Shown in pieces: positions 17,721 to 26,691 of a stretch of 64,000 nucleotides of DNA. Source of the stretch: Phenylobacterium sp. GTDB taxonomy: Bacteria; Pseudomonadota; Alphaproteobacteria; Caulobacterales; Caulobacteraceae. The stretch lies in NCBI RefSeq assembly GCF_030693625.1, contig NZ_JAUYAF010000018.1:58380-122379 (forward strand), written 5' to 3'. Made by a program: the position numbers and the translations under genes. Under the pieces are notes generated by a model that saw nothing but the letters and a program-made list of their open reading frames with translations, was not told the DNA's origin and searched no databases. Within the stretch, counting starts at the first letter, position 1. Every line of letters starts with the position of its first letter.

Positions 17721-18979
17721 GCCGGCAGCAGGGGTTCGAGCAGGGCCATGGCTTGGTCCAGGGCCCCGCCCTGGCGGTCGGCATAGGCCAGGGCGGCCTC
17801 GCCCATCCGGCGGCCGATGTGCGGGTAGGTGTCGAGACCCCTCAGATGCCGGGCCAGGTTCGTGCTGTCGGCGGCCTCGATGGCGGCTGCCTGGGCGAAG
17901 AGGTCGGCATAGAGGGATGCGGCGTTGAAGGTATGGGGCCCGGTCAGGATCGGCTTTTCCAGGCGGGCCGGCTCCAGGGGATTGTGGCCGCCGATCCCGG
18001 GCAGGAAGCCGCCGCCCATCACCACCACGTCCGCCAGGCTGTAGAGCAGCCCCATCTCGCCGAGGGTGTCGGCCACATAGGCGGTGGTCTTGGCCGTCAG
18101 GGGCTCGCCTGCCGCCCGCCGGGCGACTTCGAAACCGGCCAGCAGGCCCGCGATCGCTTCGCCCCGCCCGGGGTGTCGAGGCGCGATCACCAGCAAGGTG
18201 TCGGCCAGCTCAGCCTGCCGGAACCCCTCGATGACGATCTCGTCCTCGCCCGGATGGGTGTTGGCGGCCAGGACCACGCGGCGATCGCCGACCGCTGTCT
18301 TCAGGCGCGCCAGTTCTGCGGCGTCGACGGGCAGGGCCTCGCCCACCGTCTTGAGGTTCAGCAGCTGGCTCGTGCGCGCGCCGAGGCGCTTGAGCCGCAT
18401 CTGTGTCTCGGTCTCCTGCGGCGCGATCAGGTCGAAGGCGTCTAGCACCAGCTTGGCGGCGGCGGGGACCTTGGCCCAGCCCTGGGCGCTGCCCTCCGTC
18501 ATCCGGGCGGAGAGGAGGGCCAGTTTCACCCTACGCTCATGGGCGCCAAGGATCAGGTTGGGCCAGAGCTCGCTCTCCACCAGGACGCCAAGGTCGGGCT
18601 CCCAATGATCGAGGAAGCGGCGCACGGCGCCCGGCGCGTCCAGGGGGATGTACTGGTGGATCACCTGGGCGGGCAGGCGTTTGGCCAGCAGCTCGGCGGA
18701 GGTCCGTGTGCCCGAGGTGACCAGCAGCGCCAGTTCCGGCCGCCTGGCCTTCAGGGCGCTGACCAGGGGCAGCAGGGACATGCTCTCGCCGACACTGACC
18801 CCATGAAGCCAGACCAACCGGCCCTCGGGGCGGGTGACGTTGGCGTGGCCCAGCCGCTCCCCCAGCCGCGCGGCGTCCTCCTTGCCGGCCTTCACCCGCC
18901 GCGCCAGCAGGGGCCCGGCGAGCGGTTCCAGAAGACCCAGGGCGGCGGCGTAGAGCTGGAGGGAGAGCGGGCGTCTCAC
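17717..18979 (-). CDS. waaA: 3-deoxy-D-manno-octulosonic acid (Kdo) transferase
   Basis: A 420-residue GT-B glycosyltransferase that attaches Kdo to the lipid A precursor at the inner membrane. The conserved HGVSVGE motif (acceptor-domain Glu) appears as LVWLHGVSVGESMSLLPLV, and the C-terminal half has VVMGGGFLPGIGGHNPLEPA for CMP-Kdo binding. GTG start overlaps the stop of the CDF gene, and the stop overlaps lpxK, so the genes are translationally coupled. Confidence 0.93.
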   Translation of the reverse strand: MRRPLSLQLYAAALGLLEPLAGPLLARRVKAGKEDAARLGERLGHANVTRPEGRLVWLHGVSVGESMSLLPLVSALKARRPELALLVTSGTRTSAELLAKRLPAQVIHQYIPLDAPGAVRRFLDHWEPDLGVLVESELWPNLILGAHERRVKLALLSARMTEGSAQGWAKVPAAAKLVLDAFDLIAPQETETQMRLKRLGARTSQLLNLKTVGEALPVDAAELARLKTAVGDRRVVLAANTHPGEDEIVIEGFRQAELADTLLVIAPRHPGRGEAIAGLLAGFEVARRAAGEPLTAKTTAYVADTLGEMGLLYSLADVVVMGGGFLPGIGGHNPLEPARLEKPILTGPHTFNAASLYADLFAQAAAIEAADSTNLARHLRGLDTYPHIGRRMGEAALAYADRQGGALDQAMALLEPLLPA

Positions 18980-19947
18980 ACGGCTTCCGCGGGCGAGAGC
19001 CGGCAGACCTCGGTCCCGCCGGTCTCCACCTGCAGGGTGCAGTGGCCGATCTTGAACCTCTTCTCGAGACCCTCGCAGGCGGCGTGCAGGAAGGCGTCGC
19101 CGTCAGGGTTGTCGGGTCGCGTGACGTGGGCGGTCATCGCCGTCTCGGTGGTGCTCATCGCCCAGACGTGCAGGTCGTGGACATCGGTGACGCCGGGCAG
19201 GGCGGTGAGCCAGCCGCGCACCTCGGCCACATCGATCCCCTTGGGCGCGGCGTCGAGGGCCAGGTTCACAGAGTCCTTCAGCAGGCCCCAGGTCCCCAGG
19301 ACGATGACCCCGGCGATGACCAGGCTGAGCGCCGGGTCGATCCAGCCGAGGCCGGTCAGGGCCATCGCGCCTGCGCCGATCACCACCGCCAGACTTACGG
19401 CTGCGTCGCTAGCCATGTGCAGGAAGGCCCCGCGGACATTGAGATCGTCGTGGCCGCGCATGAACATAAGGGCCGTCGCCGTGTTGATCACCACCCCGAT
19501 GGCCGCGACGATCATCACCGGCGCGGTGGCGACATCGGCGGGCTCGGCGAAGCGGCGCACGGCCTCGGAGACGATGACGCCTACCGCCACCAGGAGGAGG
19601 ACGGCGTTGGCCAGCGAGGCCAGGATGGTGGCCTTGCGCAGGCCGTAGGTGCGGTTGGCCCTGGGCGCCCGGCGGGCCAGTACGGTCGCGCCCCAGGCCA
19701 GTAGCAGGCTCAGCACGTCAGAGAGATTGTGGCCGGCGTCGGCCAGCAGGGCCAGGGACCCGGACCACAGGCCCGCGGCGACCTCGGCCAGGACGAACGC
19801 GAAATTCAGCCCCACCCCGACGGCGAAGGCGCGGCCAAAGTCCTTGGGCGCATGGCTGTGGCCGTGGCCGCCATGGGCATGGCTATGCCCGCCGTGATCG
19901 TGATGATCATGGTCCTGGTGGTCATGATGCGAGTGATCGTGGGCCAT
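18976..19947 (-). CDS. Cation diffusion facilitator metal exporter
   Basis: A 323-residue CDF protein. The N-terminal ~35 residues are very His/Asp-rich (HSHHDHQDHDHHDHGG), followed by six membrane helices with the metal-site motif ADAGHNLSDVLSLL (DxxxHxxxD-like) and a second site HMASDAAVSL, then a ferredoxin-like cytoplasmic domain. The layout matches ZitB/CzcD-type Zn(II)/Co(II)/Cd(II) efflux. It lies inside an operon otherwise given to lipid A and Kdo, overlapping waaA by four bases. ATG 19947 was chosen over an upstream GTG/ATG frame for the family-like MAHDHSH start. Confidence 0.9.
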   Translation of the reverse strand: MAHDHSHHDHQDHDHHDHGGHSHAHGGHGHSHAPKDFGRAFAVGVGLNFAFVLAEVAAGLWSGSLALLADAGHNLSDVLSLLLAWGATVLARRAPRANRTYGLRKATILASLANAVLLLVAVGVIVSEAVRRFAEPADVATAPVMIVAAIGVVINTATALMFMRGHDDLNVRGAFLHMASDAAVSLAVVIGAGAMALTGLGWIDPALSLVIAGVIVLGTWGLLKDSVNLALDAAPKGIDVAEVRGWLTALPGVTDVHDLHVWAMSTTETAMTAHVTRPDNPDGDAFLHAACEGLEKRFKIGHCTLQVETGGTEVCRLSPAEAV

Positions 19948-19977
19948 GCCCCTATGTCTCACCCCGTGCGCGTCGGA

Positions 19978-20679
19978 TCAATCCGCCGACACCCTCGCCT
20001 CGGCCTGACGGGTGGCCGCCGACAGCCTGGCCGCCCAGTCGGCGGTGAGCGCCTCGATGGCCGCGTCGTCGGCGTCGGCCGGAACGTAGTAGGGCCCCTC
20101 CCAGATCGCCGAGCCCCGGCCGAAGGGGGCGGCGACCATGGCGGTGTCCCAGCTCCCCAGCCGTTTGGCGGGAGAGACAGCCAGGCCCACCAGCAGCACC
20201 GGCGCGCCCGTGCGCCGGGCGATCTGCAGGGCCCCAGGCGCCATCACCTCGTTGGGACCGCGGGGGCCATCGGGCGTGACGATCAGCACCCCGCCGCCCT
20301 TCACCCAGGACATGGCCTCGCGGAAGGCGGCCACCAAGGCGCGGGCCTTGGCCGAGTCGCCCTTCTTGGCCGAGGAGGCGCGGATGGAGGGGAAGCCGTT
20401 GTGAGCCATGGCCTGGGCGAAGAACTCCCCGTCGGCCGAGGGCGACACCAGGCAGTGGGCGAGCTTGGATTGTTTCAGGACCGGGGCGATGGTCAGGGCC
20501 ACCGGGATGCGGCCGTGCCAGAGCAGGGCGATAACCCCTGGCTCGGCGCTCAGCACGGGGTTCACCGCCGCGAGGTTCTCGTGGCGCCAGCGCACGCTGT
20601 GGCGGATCAGGCTCATATAGCCGGCCAGGACCCAGCCCAGGAAGGCCTGAACGGCTGGGCGGCGGATGAACTTCTTCAC
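19978..20679 (-). CDS. DUF374 lysophospholipid/lipid A acyltransferase-like protein
   Basis: A 233-residue protein of the DUF374 group, related to LPLAT acyltransferases. It has the N-terminal hydrophobic segment, ALLWHGRIPVAL, a conserved SPSADGEFFAQAMAHNGF block and the VTPDGPRGPNEVM motif typical of the family. In alphaproteobacteria it commonly sits beside waaA and lpxK and is believed to act on lipid A or its precursors; the exact acyl transfer is not shown. GTG start overlaps the upstream ABC stop codon. Confidence 0.88.
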   Translation of the reverse strand: MKKFIRRPAVQAFLGWVLAGYMSLIRHSVRWRHENLAAVNPVLSAEPGVIALLWHGRIPVALTIAPVLKQSKLAHCLVSPSADGEFFAQAMAHNGFPSIRASSAKKGDSAKARALVAAFREAMSWVKGGGVLIVTPDGPRGPNEVMAPGALQIARRTGAPVLLVGLAVSPAKRLGSWDTAMVAAPFGRGSAIWEGPYYVPADADDAAIEALTADWAARLSAATRQAEARVSAD

Positions 20680-22454
20680 GCGGCGGTCTCGGCCTCGAGG
20701 TCCTGGCTGCGGGCCAGGCGCGCATAGAGGCCGCGCTTCTTGATCAGGGAATCGTGGTCGCCGGTCTCCACGACCTGGCCCTTGTCGATCACATAGATGC
20801 GGTCGGCGCCGCGCACGGTCGACAGGCGGTGAGCGATCAGAATGGTGGTGCGTCCGGCCATCAGGCGGGCCAGGGCGGCCTGGACCTGGGCCTCGCTTTC
20901 GGTGTCGAGCGCGCTGGTGGCCTCGTCCAGCAGCAGGATGGGGGCGTCCTTCAGGAAGGCGCGCGCGATGGCGATCCGCTGCCTCTGGCCGCCCGACAGT
21001 CGGGCCCCGGCCTCGCCCACCAGGGTGTCGTAGCCGGCGGGCAGGGAGAGGATGAAGTCGTGAGCGGCGGCGGCCCTGGCGGCGGTCTCGATCTCCGCCT
21101 GACTGGCGTCGGGACGCGCATAGGCGATGTTGGCGCGGATGGTGTCGTCGAACAGGAAGGGTTCCTGCGTCACCAGGGCGATCTGGGCGCGCAGGGAGGC
21201 CAGGGTCACGTCGCGGATGTCCACGCCGTCAATGGTCACTCCACCGTCGGTGGCGTCGTAGAAGCGGGGGATCAGGTTCAGGATGGTGGTCTTGCCGCCC
21301 CCGGAGGGGCCCACCAGGGCGACGGTCTCGCCGCGGCGGACCTCCAGGGTCACGTCCCGCAGGGTGGGCGGACCGCCGGCATAGGCGAAGCTGACGCCCT
21401 TGAAGCAGATCGTGGTCTCGCCGCGGGGCAGGGGGGCGGCCCCCGGCTGCTCCCGCACTTCGGGTTCGACGTCCAGGGCGGCGAACAGGCGGCGCGCCGC
21501 GCTCATCCCCTCGGCCATCACCGTCGCCAGGTTGGAGAGCTGGCGCAGGGACTGGGAGGCCAACCCCAGGGCCAGGAGGAAGGCCATGAAGGCCCCGACG
21601 TTCATGTCGCCCGACTGCGAGCGCCAGCCGGCATAGGCGATGACGGCCGCCGTGATCAGGGTCATCACCAGCTCGGTGGCCGGGGCGGCGCGGGCCCGCG
21701 CATTGGCACCCTTCACCAGATGCTTCTGGCGGCGCTGCACCACCTCGGCGACCCGGGCCTCCTCGTAGGATTCGCGGTTCTCGATCTTCACCACCCGAAC
21801 CCCGTCCAGGCTTTCCATGATGGCGGTGGAGAGGGCCGAGGTCTCGGCCATGGCTCCCTTGGCGGCCTTGGTGGTCTTCTTGGAGAACCGGCGCATGATG
21901 AAGCCGGTCAGGGGGGCGGCGGCCACCAGGGTCAGGGACAGCAGCAGATCGTTGGAGACCATCACGGTGATGGCGCCGATCACCGTCAGGGCGTGCTGGG
22001 TGTAGTTGATCACCCCGGACGTGGCCGCTTCCCGGATCAGGCTGGCGTCATACAGCACCGACGAGACATAGGCGCCGGAGTGCTGGGTCCGCAGGTGGGC
22101 GAGGTCGGCGCGAACCAGCTTGCCGAACAGCTGCACCTGAACATCGCCCACCACGGCGTTGCCGATCTGGTTGACCAGGGAGGCCTGGATCACCTGGGCC
22201 AGCGCCCGGCCGATGGCCAGGGCGGCGATGGTCAGGGGCACCATCACCAGGGCGCCGGGCTTGTGGTTGACCAGCAGGTCGTTGATCGCCGGCTCGAAGA
22301 TCTGAACCAGCTTGGCCGACAGCGCCGCCACGGCGATGGCGGCCAGCATGGCGCAGGTCCAGGCCTTCCAGCGGGGCCGCATATAGACCCCGGCGATCCG
22401 CGCGATCAGGGCGCGGGCCGAAAGCTCGGGCTCGGTGGTAGGCGCGGTCATCAT
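20676..22454 (-). CDS. MsbA-like lipid-exporting ABC transporter
   Basis: A 592-residue half-transporter: six-helix transmembrane domain (about 1-330) and a nucleotide-binding domain with Walker [12 protein letters not shown]-loop [11 protein letters not shown], signature [15 protein letters not shown], Walker [13 protein letters not shown] and switch ILIAHRLST. It heads the operon with DUF374, waaA and lpxK, which supports a role in flipping lipid A or core across the inner membrane. Start is ATG 22454 or the next codon 22451; a longer frame overlaps the promoter of the divergent VOC gene. Confidence 0.88.
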   Translation of the reverse strand: MMTAPTTEPELSARALIARIAGVYMRPRWKAWTCAMLAAIAVAALSAKLVQIFEPAINDLLVNHKPGALVMVPLTIAALAIGRALAQVIQASLVNQIGNAVVGDVQVQLFGKLVRADLAHLRTQHSGAYVSSVLYDASLIREAATSGVINYTQHALTVIGAITVMVSNDLLLSLTLVAAAPLTGFIMRRFSKKTTKAAKGAMAETSALSTAIMESLDGVRVVKIENRESYEEARVAEVVQRRQKHLVKGANARARAAPATELVMTLITAAVIAYAGWRSQSGDMNVGAFMAFLLALGLASQSLRQLSNLATVMAEGMSAARRLFAALDVEPEVREQPGAAPLPRGETTICFKGVSFAYAGGPPTLRDVTLEVRRGETVALVGPSGGGKTTILNLIPRFYDATDGGVTIDGVDIRDVTLASLRAQIALVTQEPFLFDDTIRANIAYARPDASQAEIETAARAAAAHDFILSLPAGYDTLVGEAGARLSGGQRQRIAIARAFLKDAPILLLDEATSALDTESEAQVQAALARLMAGRTTILIAHRLSTVRGADRIYVIDKGQVVETGDHDSLIKKRGLYARLARSQDLEAETAA

Positions 22455-22539
22455 CCTGGGGTCGGCTGTCAGGGACGGGAAGTCAAGCTTCCGGCGATGC
22501 GCTAAGATGCGGCGCCGCATGGATGAGGGGGTGCGCCAG

Positions 22540-22884
22540 ATGAAGATCTACGGACTGCGGATCTGGGTCGATGACATGGCGGCCGCCAGGCGATTCTATG
22601 GGGAGACCCTGAGTCTGACAGCCAAGTGGGACATGGAGATGGCGGTCGGCTACGACCTCGGGATCGACTTGATCGTCGAGCGCGACGACGGGAGCCATGA
22701 GGACGAGAACCTGGTGGGCCGCTTCGTCGGGACCTCGATCCAGGTGGACGACATCCAGGCGACCTATGAGGCCCTGAAGGCCAAGGGCGTGCCCTTCCTG
22801 GGACCGCCGGAGAAGATGCCGTGGGGCGGGACCCTGGCCCACTTCAAGGATCCGGCGGGCAATACGCTCACCCTGCTGCAATAG
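22540..22884 (+). CDS. VOC-family (glyoxalase-like) protein
   Basis: A 114-residue single-domain protein with two beta-alpha-beta-beta-beta motifs: LRIWVDDMAAARRFYGETLSL at the start and AHFKDPAGNTLTLLQ at the end. It is a vicinal-oxygen-chelate member, a superfamily including glyoxalases, dioxygenases and resistance proteins; no specific activity can be assigned. ATG 22540 opens the conserved KIYGLRIWV strand; an in-frame ATG at 22519 is an alternative. It is divergent from the MsbA-like gene. Confidence 0.8.
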   Translation: MKIYGLRIWVDDMAAARRFYGETLSLTAKWDMEMAVGYDLGIDLIVERDDGSHEDENLVGRFVGTSIQVDDIQATYEALKAKGVPFLGPPEKMPWGGTLAHFKDPAGNTLTLLQ

Positions 22885-22956
22885 CTGGGACCACCCGCCG
22901 CGCTTCCGTTTGGCGGCGTCACGGCCTAGTTAGGGGCCGAACACCCGGAGCCCCCC

Positions 22957-23622
22957 TTGGCCGACTTCGATCTCTCCACGCCCGGCGGGCGGATTTCCAC
23001 GACGCTGAACTATCTCTGGAACGACCACGCCTATCTGCGGCTGGGCTTCTCCAACGCCCACTGGATCAGCGACGAGCTGGTGCGCACCAACCAGCCCTGG
23101 CCGTTCCAGCTGGCGGCGTGGAAGCGCCGCGGCGTCAAGACCATCATCAACCTGCGCGGCGGGTTCGACGCCAGCTTCCACGCCCTGGAGAAGGACGCCT
23201 GCCAACGGCTCGGCCTGACCATGGTGGACTTCACCATCACCAGCCGCGAGGTCCCCAGCCGCGCGCGGGTGCACGGCGCGAAGGCGCTGTTCGAGACCAT
23301 CGAGTACCCAGCGCTGATGCACTGCAAGTCCGGGGCGGACCGGGCCGGGATCATGAGCGTCTTCTACATGCACTTCCGGCAGGGCAAGACGATCGGTGAG
23401 GCCCTGGAGCAGCTGTCGCTCAAGTACCTGCACATCAAGCAGGGCAAGACCGGGGTGCTGGACTACACCTTCGAGCGCTACCTGGCGGAGGGTGAACCGG
23501 CCGGCCAGACCTTCCTCGAATGGGTCGACAGCCCCGCTTACGACGAGGCCAAAATAAAGGCCGATTTCCGCAGCCAGATGTGGGGCCGGCTGCTCACCGA
23601 GGGCCTGCTCAAACGGGAGTAG
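22957..23622 (+). CDS. Tyrosine/dual-specificity phosphatase-like protein
   Basis: A 221-residue protein with the cysteine-phosphatase loop ALMHCKSGADRAGIMS (HCX5R) in the middle and an upstream strand KTIINLRGGFDASFHALEKD typical of the fold that includes bacterial PTP-like enzymes acting on proteins, inositol phosphates or lipid phosphates. The start is TTG (22957), supported by GGAG six bases upstream; no ATG is available before the conserved region. It is followed four bases later by the DUF1287 gene, forming a likely two-gene unit. Substrate unknown. Confidence 0.82.
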   Translation: MADFDLSTPGGRISTTLNYLWNDHAYLRLGFSNAHWISDELVRTNQPWPFQLAAWKRRGVKTIINLRGGFDASFHALEKDACQRLGLTMVDFTITSREVPSRARVHGAKALFETIEYPALMHCKSGADRAGIMSVFYMHFRQGKTIGEALEQLSLKYLHIKQGKTGVLDYTFERYLAEGEPAGQTFLEWVDSPAYDEAKIKADFRSQMWGRLLTEGLLKRE

Positions 23623-23626
23623 AACC

Positions 23627-24241
23627 ATGCCCACACGCCGCGCCCTGATCGGTGGCCTGATGGCCGCGCCGGCCTGGGCTCAGGCGGCGGGTGACCCGGG
23701 CGAGGCCCTGGCGCGGGCGGCTCGCGCTCAGGTGGGCGTCACCACCGGCTATGACCCGGCCTATGTGCGGCTCGCCTATCCGGGGGGCGATGTCCCGCGG
23801 ACCACCGGGGTCTGCTGCGACGTGGTGATCCGCGCGGCCCGCGACGCCTGGAGGGCGGACCTTCAACAGCTCATCCACGGGGACATGACCCGACACTTCG
23901 GCGCCTATCCCCAGGCCTGGAGCCTGGCCAAGCCTGACACCAATATCGACCATCGCCGGGTGCTGAACCTGGAGACCTATTGGGGGCGGATTGGCGCCCA
24001 GATCTGGCGCGCCAGGCGGCCGGCCTTCGGGCGGGGATTCCCGGAGCCTCTGGCGGTGGGCGACATCCTGACCTGGCGCCTGCTGATCGGCGACCGGCCG
24101 CATGTGGGGATCGTCACGGCCACCGGCGGGCTCACCCGCGTGGTCCATAACATCGGCCAGGGCGCGCGGGAGGAGAGCCTCGGCATCCTCCTGCAGCTCA
24201 AGCCGGTGGGCCACTATCGCTGGCGGCCGCGCCCGGCCTAG
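23627..24241 (+). CDS. DUF1287 exported protein
   Basis: A 204-residue protein with an N-terminal export signal (PTRRALIGGLMAAPAWAQA; the twin Arg hints at Tat but is not decisive). The body matches DUF1287: YDPAYVRLAYPGGDVPRTTGVCCDVVIRA early, then MTRHFGAYPQAW, DTNIDHRRVLNLETYW, and RPHVGIVTA. The Cys and His residues have an NlpC/P60-like look, which would suggest a cell-wall hydrolase, but activity is not established. Its stop overlaps the convergent DUF4170 gene through a CTAG. Confidence 0.85.
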   Translation: MPTRRALIGGLMAAPAWAQAAGDPGEALARAARAQVGVTTGYDPAYVRLAYPGGDVPRTTGVCCDVVIRAARDAWRADLQQLIHGDMTRHFGAYPQAWSLAKPDTNIDHRRVLNLETYWGRIGAQIWRARRPAFGRGFPEPLAVGDILTWRLLIGDRPHVGIVTATGGLTRVVHNIGQGAREESLGILLQLKPVGHYRWRPRPA

Positions 24242-24477
24242 TGGTCGTGATGATCGTCCTTGTCGGGCTCGAGCAGCTTGTGGGCGTGGATGATGAAGTA
24301 TCGCATCAGGGCGTTGTCCACCGTCGACTGGGCCTTCATCCGCCACGCGGCGACCGCCTCGGCGTGGCTGGCGTAGGCGCCCACCAGATCGACCTTGGTC
24401 AGGTCGCGAAAGGTATTGTGCTCGAGGTCTTCAAGTTCGCCACCGATGACGAGGTGCAGGAGCTGCTTGTCGGGCAT
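24238..24477 (-). CDS. DUF4170 small protein
   Basis: A 79-residue protein with the DUF4170 pattern LLHLVIGGELEDLEHNTFRDL and GAYASHAEAVAAWRMKAQSTVDNA, ending in an Asp/His tail (DKDDHHDH) that could bind metal. In many alphaproteobacteria it lies between cysQ and the waaA region, as here apart from the three plus-strand genes. Function unknown. Confidence 0.85.
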   Translation of the reverse strand: MPDKQLLHLVIGGELEDLEHNTFRDLTKVDLVGAYASHAEAVAAWRMKAQSTVDNALMRYFIIHAHKLLEPDKDDHHDH

Positions 24478-24498
24478 GGCTGAGGTTTCCGAAGTGAA

Positions 24499-25293
24499 TC
24501 AATTCCTCAAGGCGATATGCCCGACGCGGTTAAGGATCAATGGCGCCAGTCGCGGCGCGGCGCAGACGAGGCTGGACTGCGAGGGTTCTGCGCGATTGTA
24601 GGCGAAGGGGCGGCCAAGATGATCCCCGCAATAGGCGCCGGCCTCGCGAGCGATCAGATCGGCGGCGGCCAGGTCCCAGTCGCTTTTGCGCACGATGGCG
24701 ATGGCCGCGTCGAAGGCGCCCGAGGCCACAAGGCACATGCGGTAGGCCGTCGAATTGCGGGCCTCGATCCGCATGGCCGGCCAGGCCTGTGGCCAGGAGG
24801 GATGCTCGAACATCCGCTGGTCGCCGATCATGCCGCAGCCCTCCACCAGGTCGCAGGCGCTGGCGCGGATCAGCTCCCCGTTCATGTGCGAGCCCTGGCC
24901 GGCGACGGCGGTGTAGGTCTCCTCGACATCAGGCGCGAAGACCACGCCGGCGATCGGCAGACCATCCTCCACCACGGCGATGGAGACCGCCCACCAGGGC
25001 CGGTCGCGAATGAAGGCCCGGGTGCCGTCGATGGGGTCGACGACGAAGAGCCGGCGATTGGACAGTCGGTCGGTGTTGTCGGCGGTCTCTTCCGACAGCC
25101 AGCCATAGTCCGGCCGTGCGGCGCGCAGGCGTTGGGTCAGCAGCGCGTCGGTGGCGAGGTCGGCGTTGGTGACCTGGGTGTTGTCGGACTTGATCTCGAC
25201 GCTCAGGCCCTCGTCGCGCATGCGTACCGCAAGGCGGCCGGCCTCCAGGGCCGCGGCGACGATCAGCTCCAGATCGGCGCCCGCATCGGTCAT
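24499..25293 (-). CDS. cysQ: 3'(2'),5'-bisphosphate nucleotidase (inositol monophosphatase family)
   Basis: A 264-residue Mg2+-dependent phosphatase that clears adenosine 3',5'-bisphosphate (PAP) from sulfate assimilation. Motifs are WLSEETADN (metal ligands), VVDPIDGTRAFIRDRPWWAV and, near the end, WDLAAADLIAREAGAYCGD. ATG overlaps the pmbA stop. The family also includes inositol and fructose bisphosphatases, so the PAP assignment rests on length and context (pmbA-cysQ-DUF4170). Confidence 0.88.
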   Translation of the reverse strand: MTDAGADLELIVAAALEAGRLAVRMRDEGLSVEIKSDNTQVTNADLATDALLTQRLRAARPDYGWLSEETADNTDRLSNRRLFVVDPIDGTRAFIRDRPWWAVSIAVVEDGLPIAGVVFAPDVEETYTAVAGQGSHMNGELIRASACDLVEGCGMIGDQRMFEHPSWPQAWPAMRIEARNSTAYRMCLVASGAFDAAIAIVRKSDWDLAAADLIAREAGAYCGDHLGRPFAYNRAEPSQSSLVCAAPRLAPLILNRVGHIALRN

Positions 25294-26621
25294 TTCCCGG
25301 CTATGGCCAGTCCGTCCACGAGGATCGACGGCGCATTGGCCGAACCCCGGAACTCCAGGTCCGATCCGGGGATCAGGCGGGCATAGATGTCGATCAGGTT
25401 GCCGGCCACGGTGATCTCAGCCACCGGATAGGCCAGGACGCCGTTCTCGAACCAGAAGCCGGCGCAGCCCACTGACCAGTCGCCGGTATTGCCGTTGAGC
25501 GAGGGGCCGAACATCGAGGTGATCAGGACGCCGCTGCCGGCGTCGGCCATCAGTTCCGCCTGGGTCTTGGTTCCGGGCTGCAGGGTCAGGTTGGTGGTGG
25601 AGACGCCCGGGGGACCCGCGAGTCCGCGCGAGGCGTGACCGGTGGTGTTCAGGCCCAGCTGGCGGGCGGAGGAGGAGTTCATCAGCCAGGTGCTGAGCAC
25701 GCCGTCGTCGATCAGGTTCCAGGCGCGATTGCCCACCCCCTCGTCGTCGAAGGGCGAGGAGCCCAGGCCGCGCACCTTGTGCGGGTCGTCGGTGACGTTG
25801 ATCCCCTTGGAGAAGACCTGGGCCCCCAGCCTGTCCTTCAGGAAGGAGTTGCCCCGCGCGATGGCGGGACCGGAAATGGCGCCGATCAGCGGACCGATCA
25901 GCGACATGGCCAGGCGGTTTTCGAAGATCACCGGGGCGGTGGTCGAGTTGATCTTGCGGGCGCCCAGCCTCGCCGCCGCGCGGCGTCCGGCCTCCGCCCC
26001 GATGCTCTCGGGCGTCGGCAGGTCGGCCTGCCAGCGGGTGGAGCGGCCGTCATAGCCGCCTTCCATCTCGTCGCCGTCGCTGGCGATCACCGAGACGCCG
26101 ATGGAATAGCTCGAAGCGCGATGAACGCCGGAAAAGCCGCCCGAGGTCACCAGCCGCCATTGGCCCGAGGAGGTGGAGGCCGATCCGCCGTCGGAGTTGG
26201 CGACGCGGGGCATGGCGCGGCCGGCCTCCTCGGCGGCGCGGGCGCGATCCTCCAGCTGCTCCGGCGTCGGCTCGGAGCTGTCGTAGAGGTCGAGGTCCGG
26301 GAAGGGGCCTCGCGCCAGGCGGCTGGCGTCGGCGAGGCCGGCATAGGGGTCCTCCGGCGCGAGACGGGCCATGGCCACGGCGCGTTCCACCAGCTTGGCG
26401 CGGGCCTCGGCCGAGACGTCGGAGCCGGAGACGGTGGCCTGCTGCTTGCCGACGAAGACCCGCAAACCAAGGTCGCGGGACTCCTCGCGCTCCACCTCTT
26501 CCAGCTTGCCCAGGCGGACATTGATGCTCAGGGCGGCGCGCTCGGCGCCGACGGCTTCAGCGGCGTCGGCGCCGGCCTTCAGGGCGGCGGCGACGACATC
26601 GGCTAACAGGCTCTCTTCCAT
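25290..26621 (-). CDS. pmbA: TldD/PmbA-family metalloprotease subunit
   Basis: A 443-residue PmbA (TldE) protein. It shows the two-domain layout, with LRVFVGKQQATVSGSDVS in the N-terminal part, FSKGINVTDDPHKVRGLGSS and FDDEGV centrally, and MFGPSLNGNTGDWSVGCAGF near the C-terminus. PmbA pairs with TldD to form a protease that processes modified peptides and CcdA; TldD is not in this window. It is upstream of and overlaps cysQ. Confidence 0.93.
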   Translation of the reverse strand: MEESLLADVVAAALKAGADAAEAVGAERAALSINVRLGKLEEVEREESRDLGLRVFVGKQQATVSGSDVSAEARAKLVERAVAMARLAPEDPYAGLADASRLARGPFPDLDLYDSSEPTPEQLEDRARAAEEAGRAMPRVANSDGGSASTSSGQWRLVTSGGFSGVHRASSYSIGVSVIASDGDEMEGGYDGRSTRWQADLPTPESIGAEAGRRAAARLGARKINSTTAPVIFENRLAMSLIGPLIGAISGPAIARGNSFLKDRLGAQVFSKGINVTDDPHKVRGLGSSPFDDEGVGNRAWNLIDDGVLSTWLMNSSSARQLGLNTTGHASRGLAGPPGVSTTNLTLQPGTKTQAELMADAGSGVLITSMFGPSLNGNTGDWSVGCAGFWFENGVLAYPVAEITVAGNLIDIYARLIPGSDLEFRGSANAPSILVDGLAIAGK

Positions 26622-26691
26622 CCCGTGGATATGGCCGGGCGCGGGCCCCGGGGCAACCCTGACGTCGTCCAGTCCGGAAGCGGGGCCGCCC

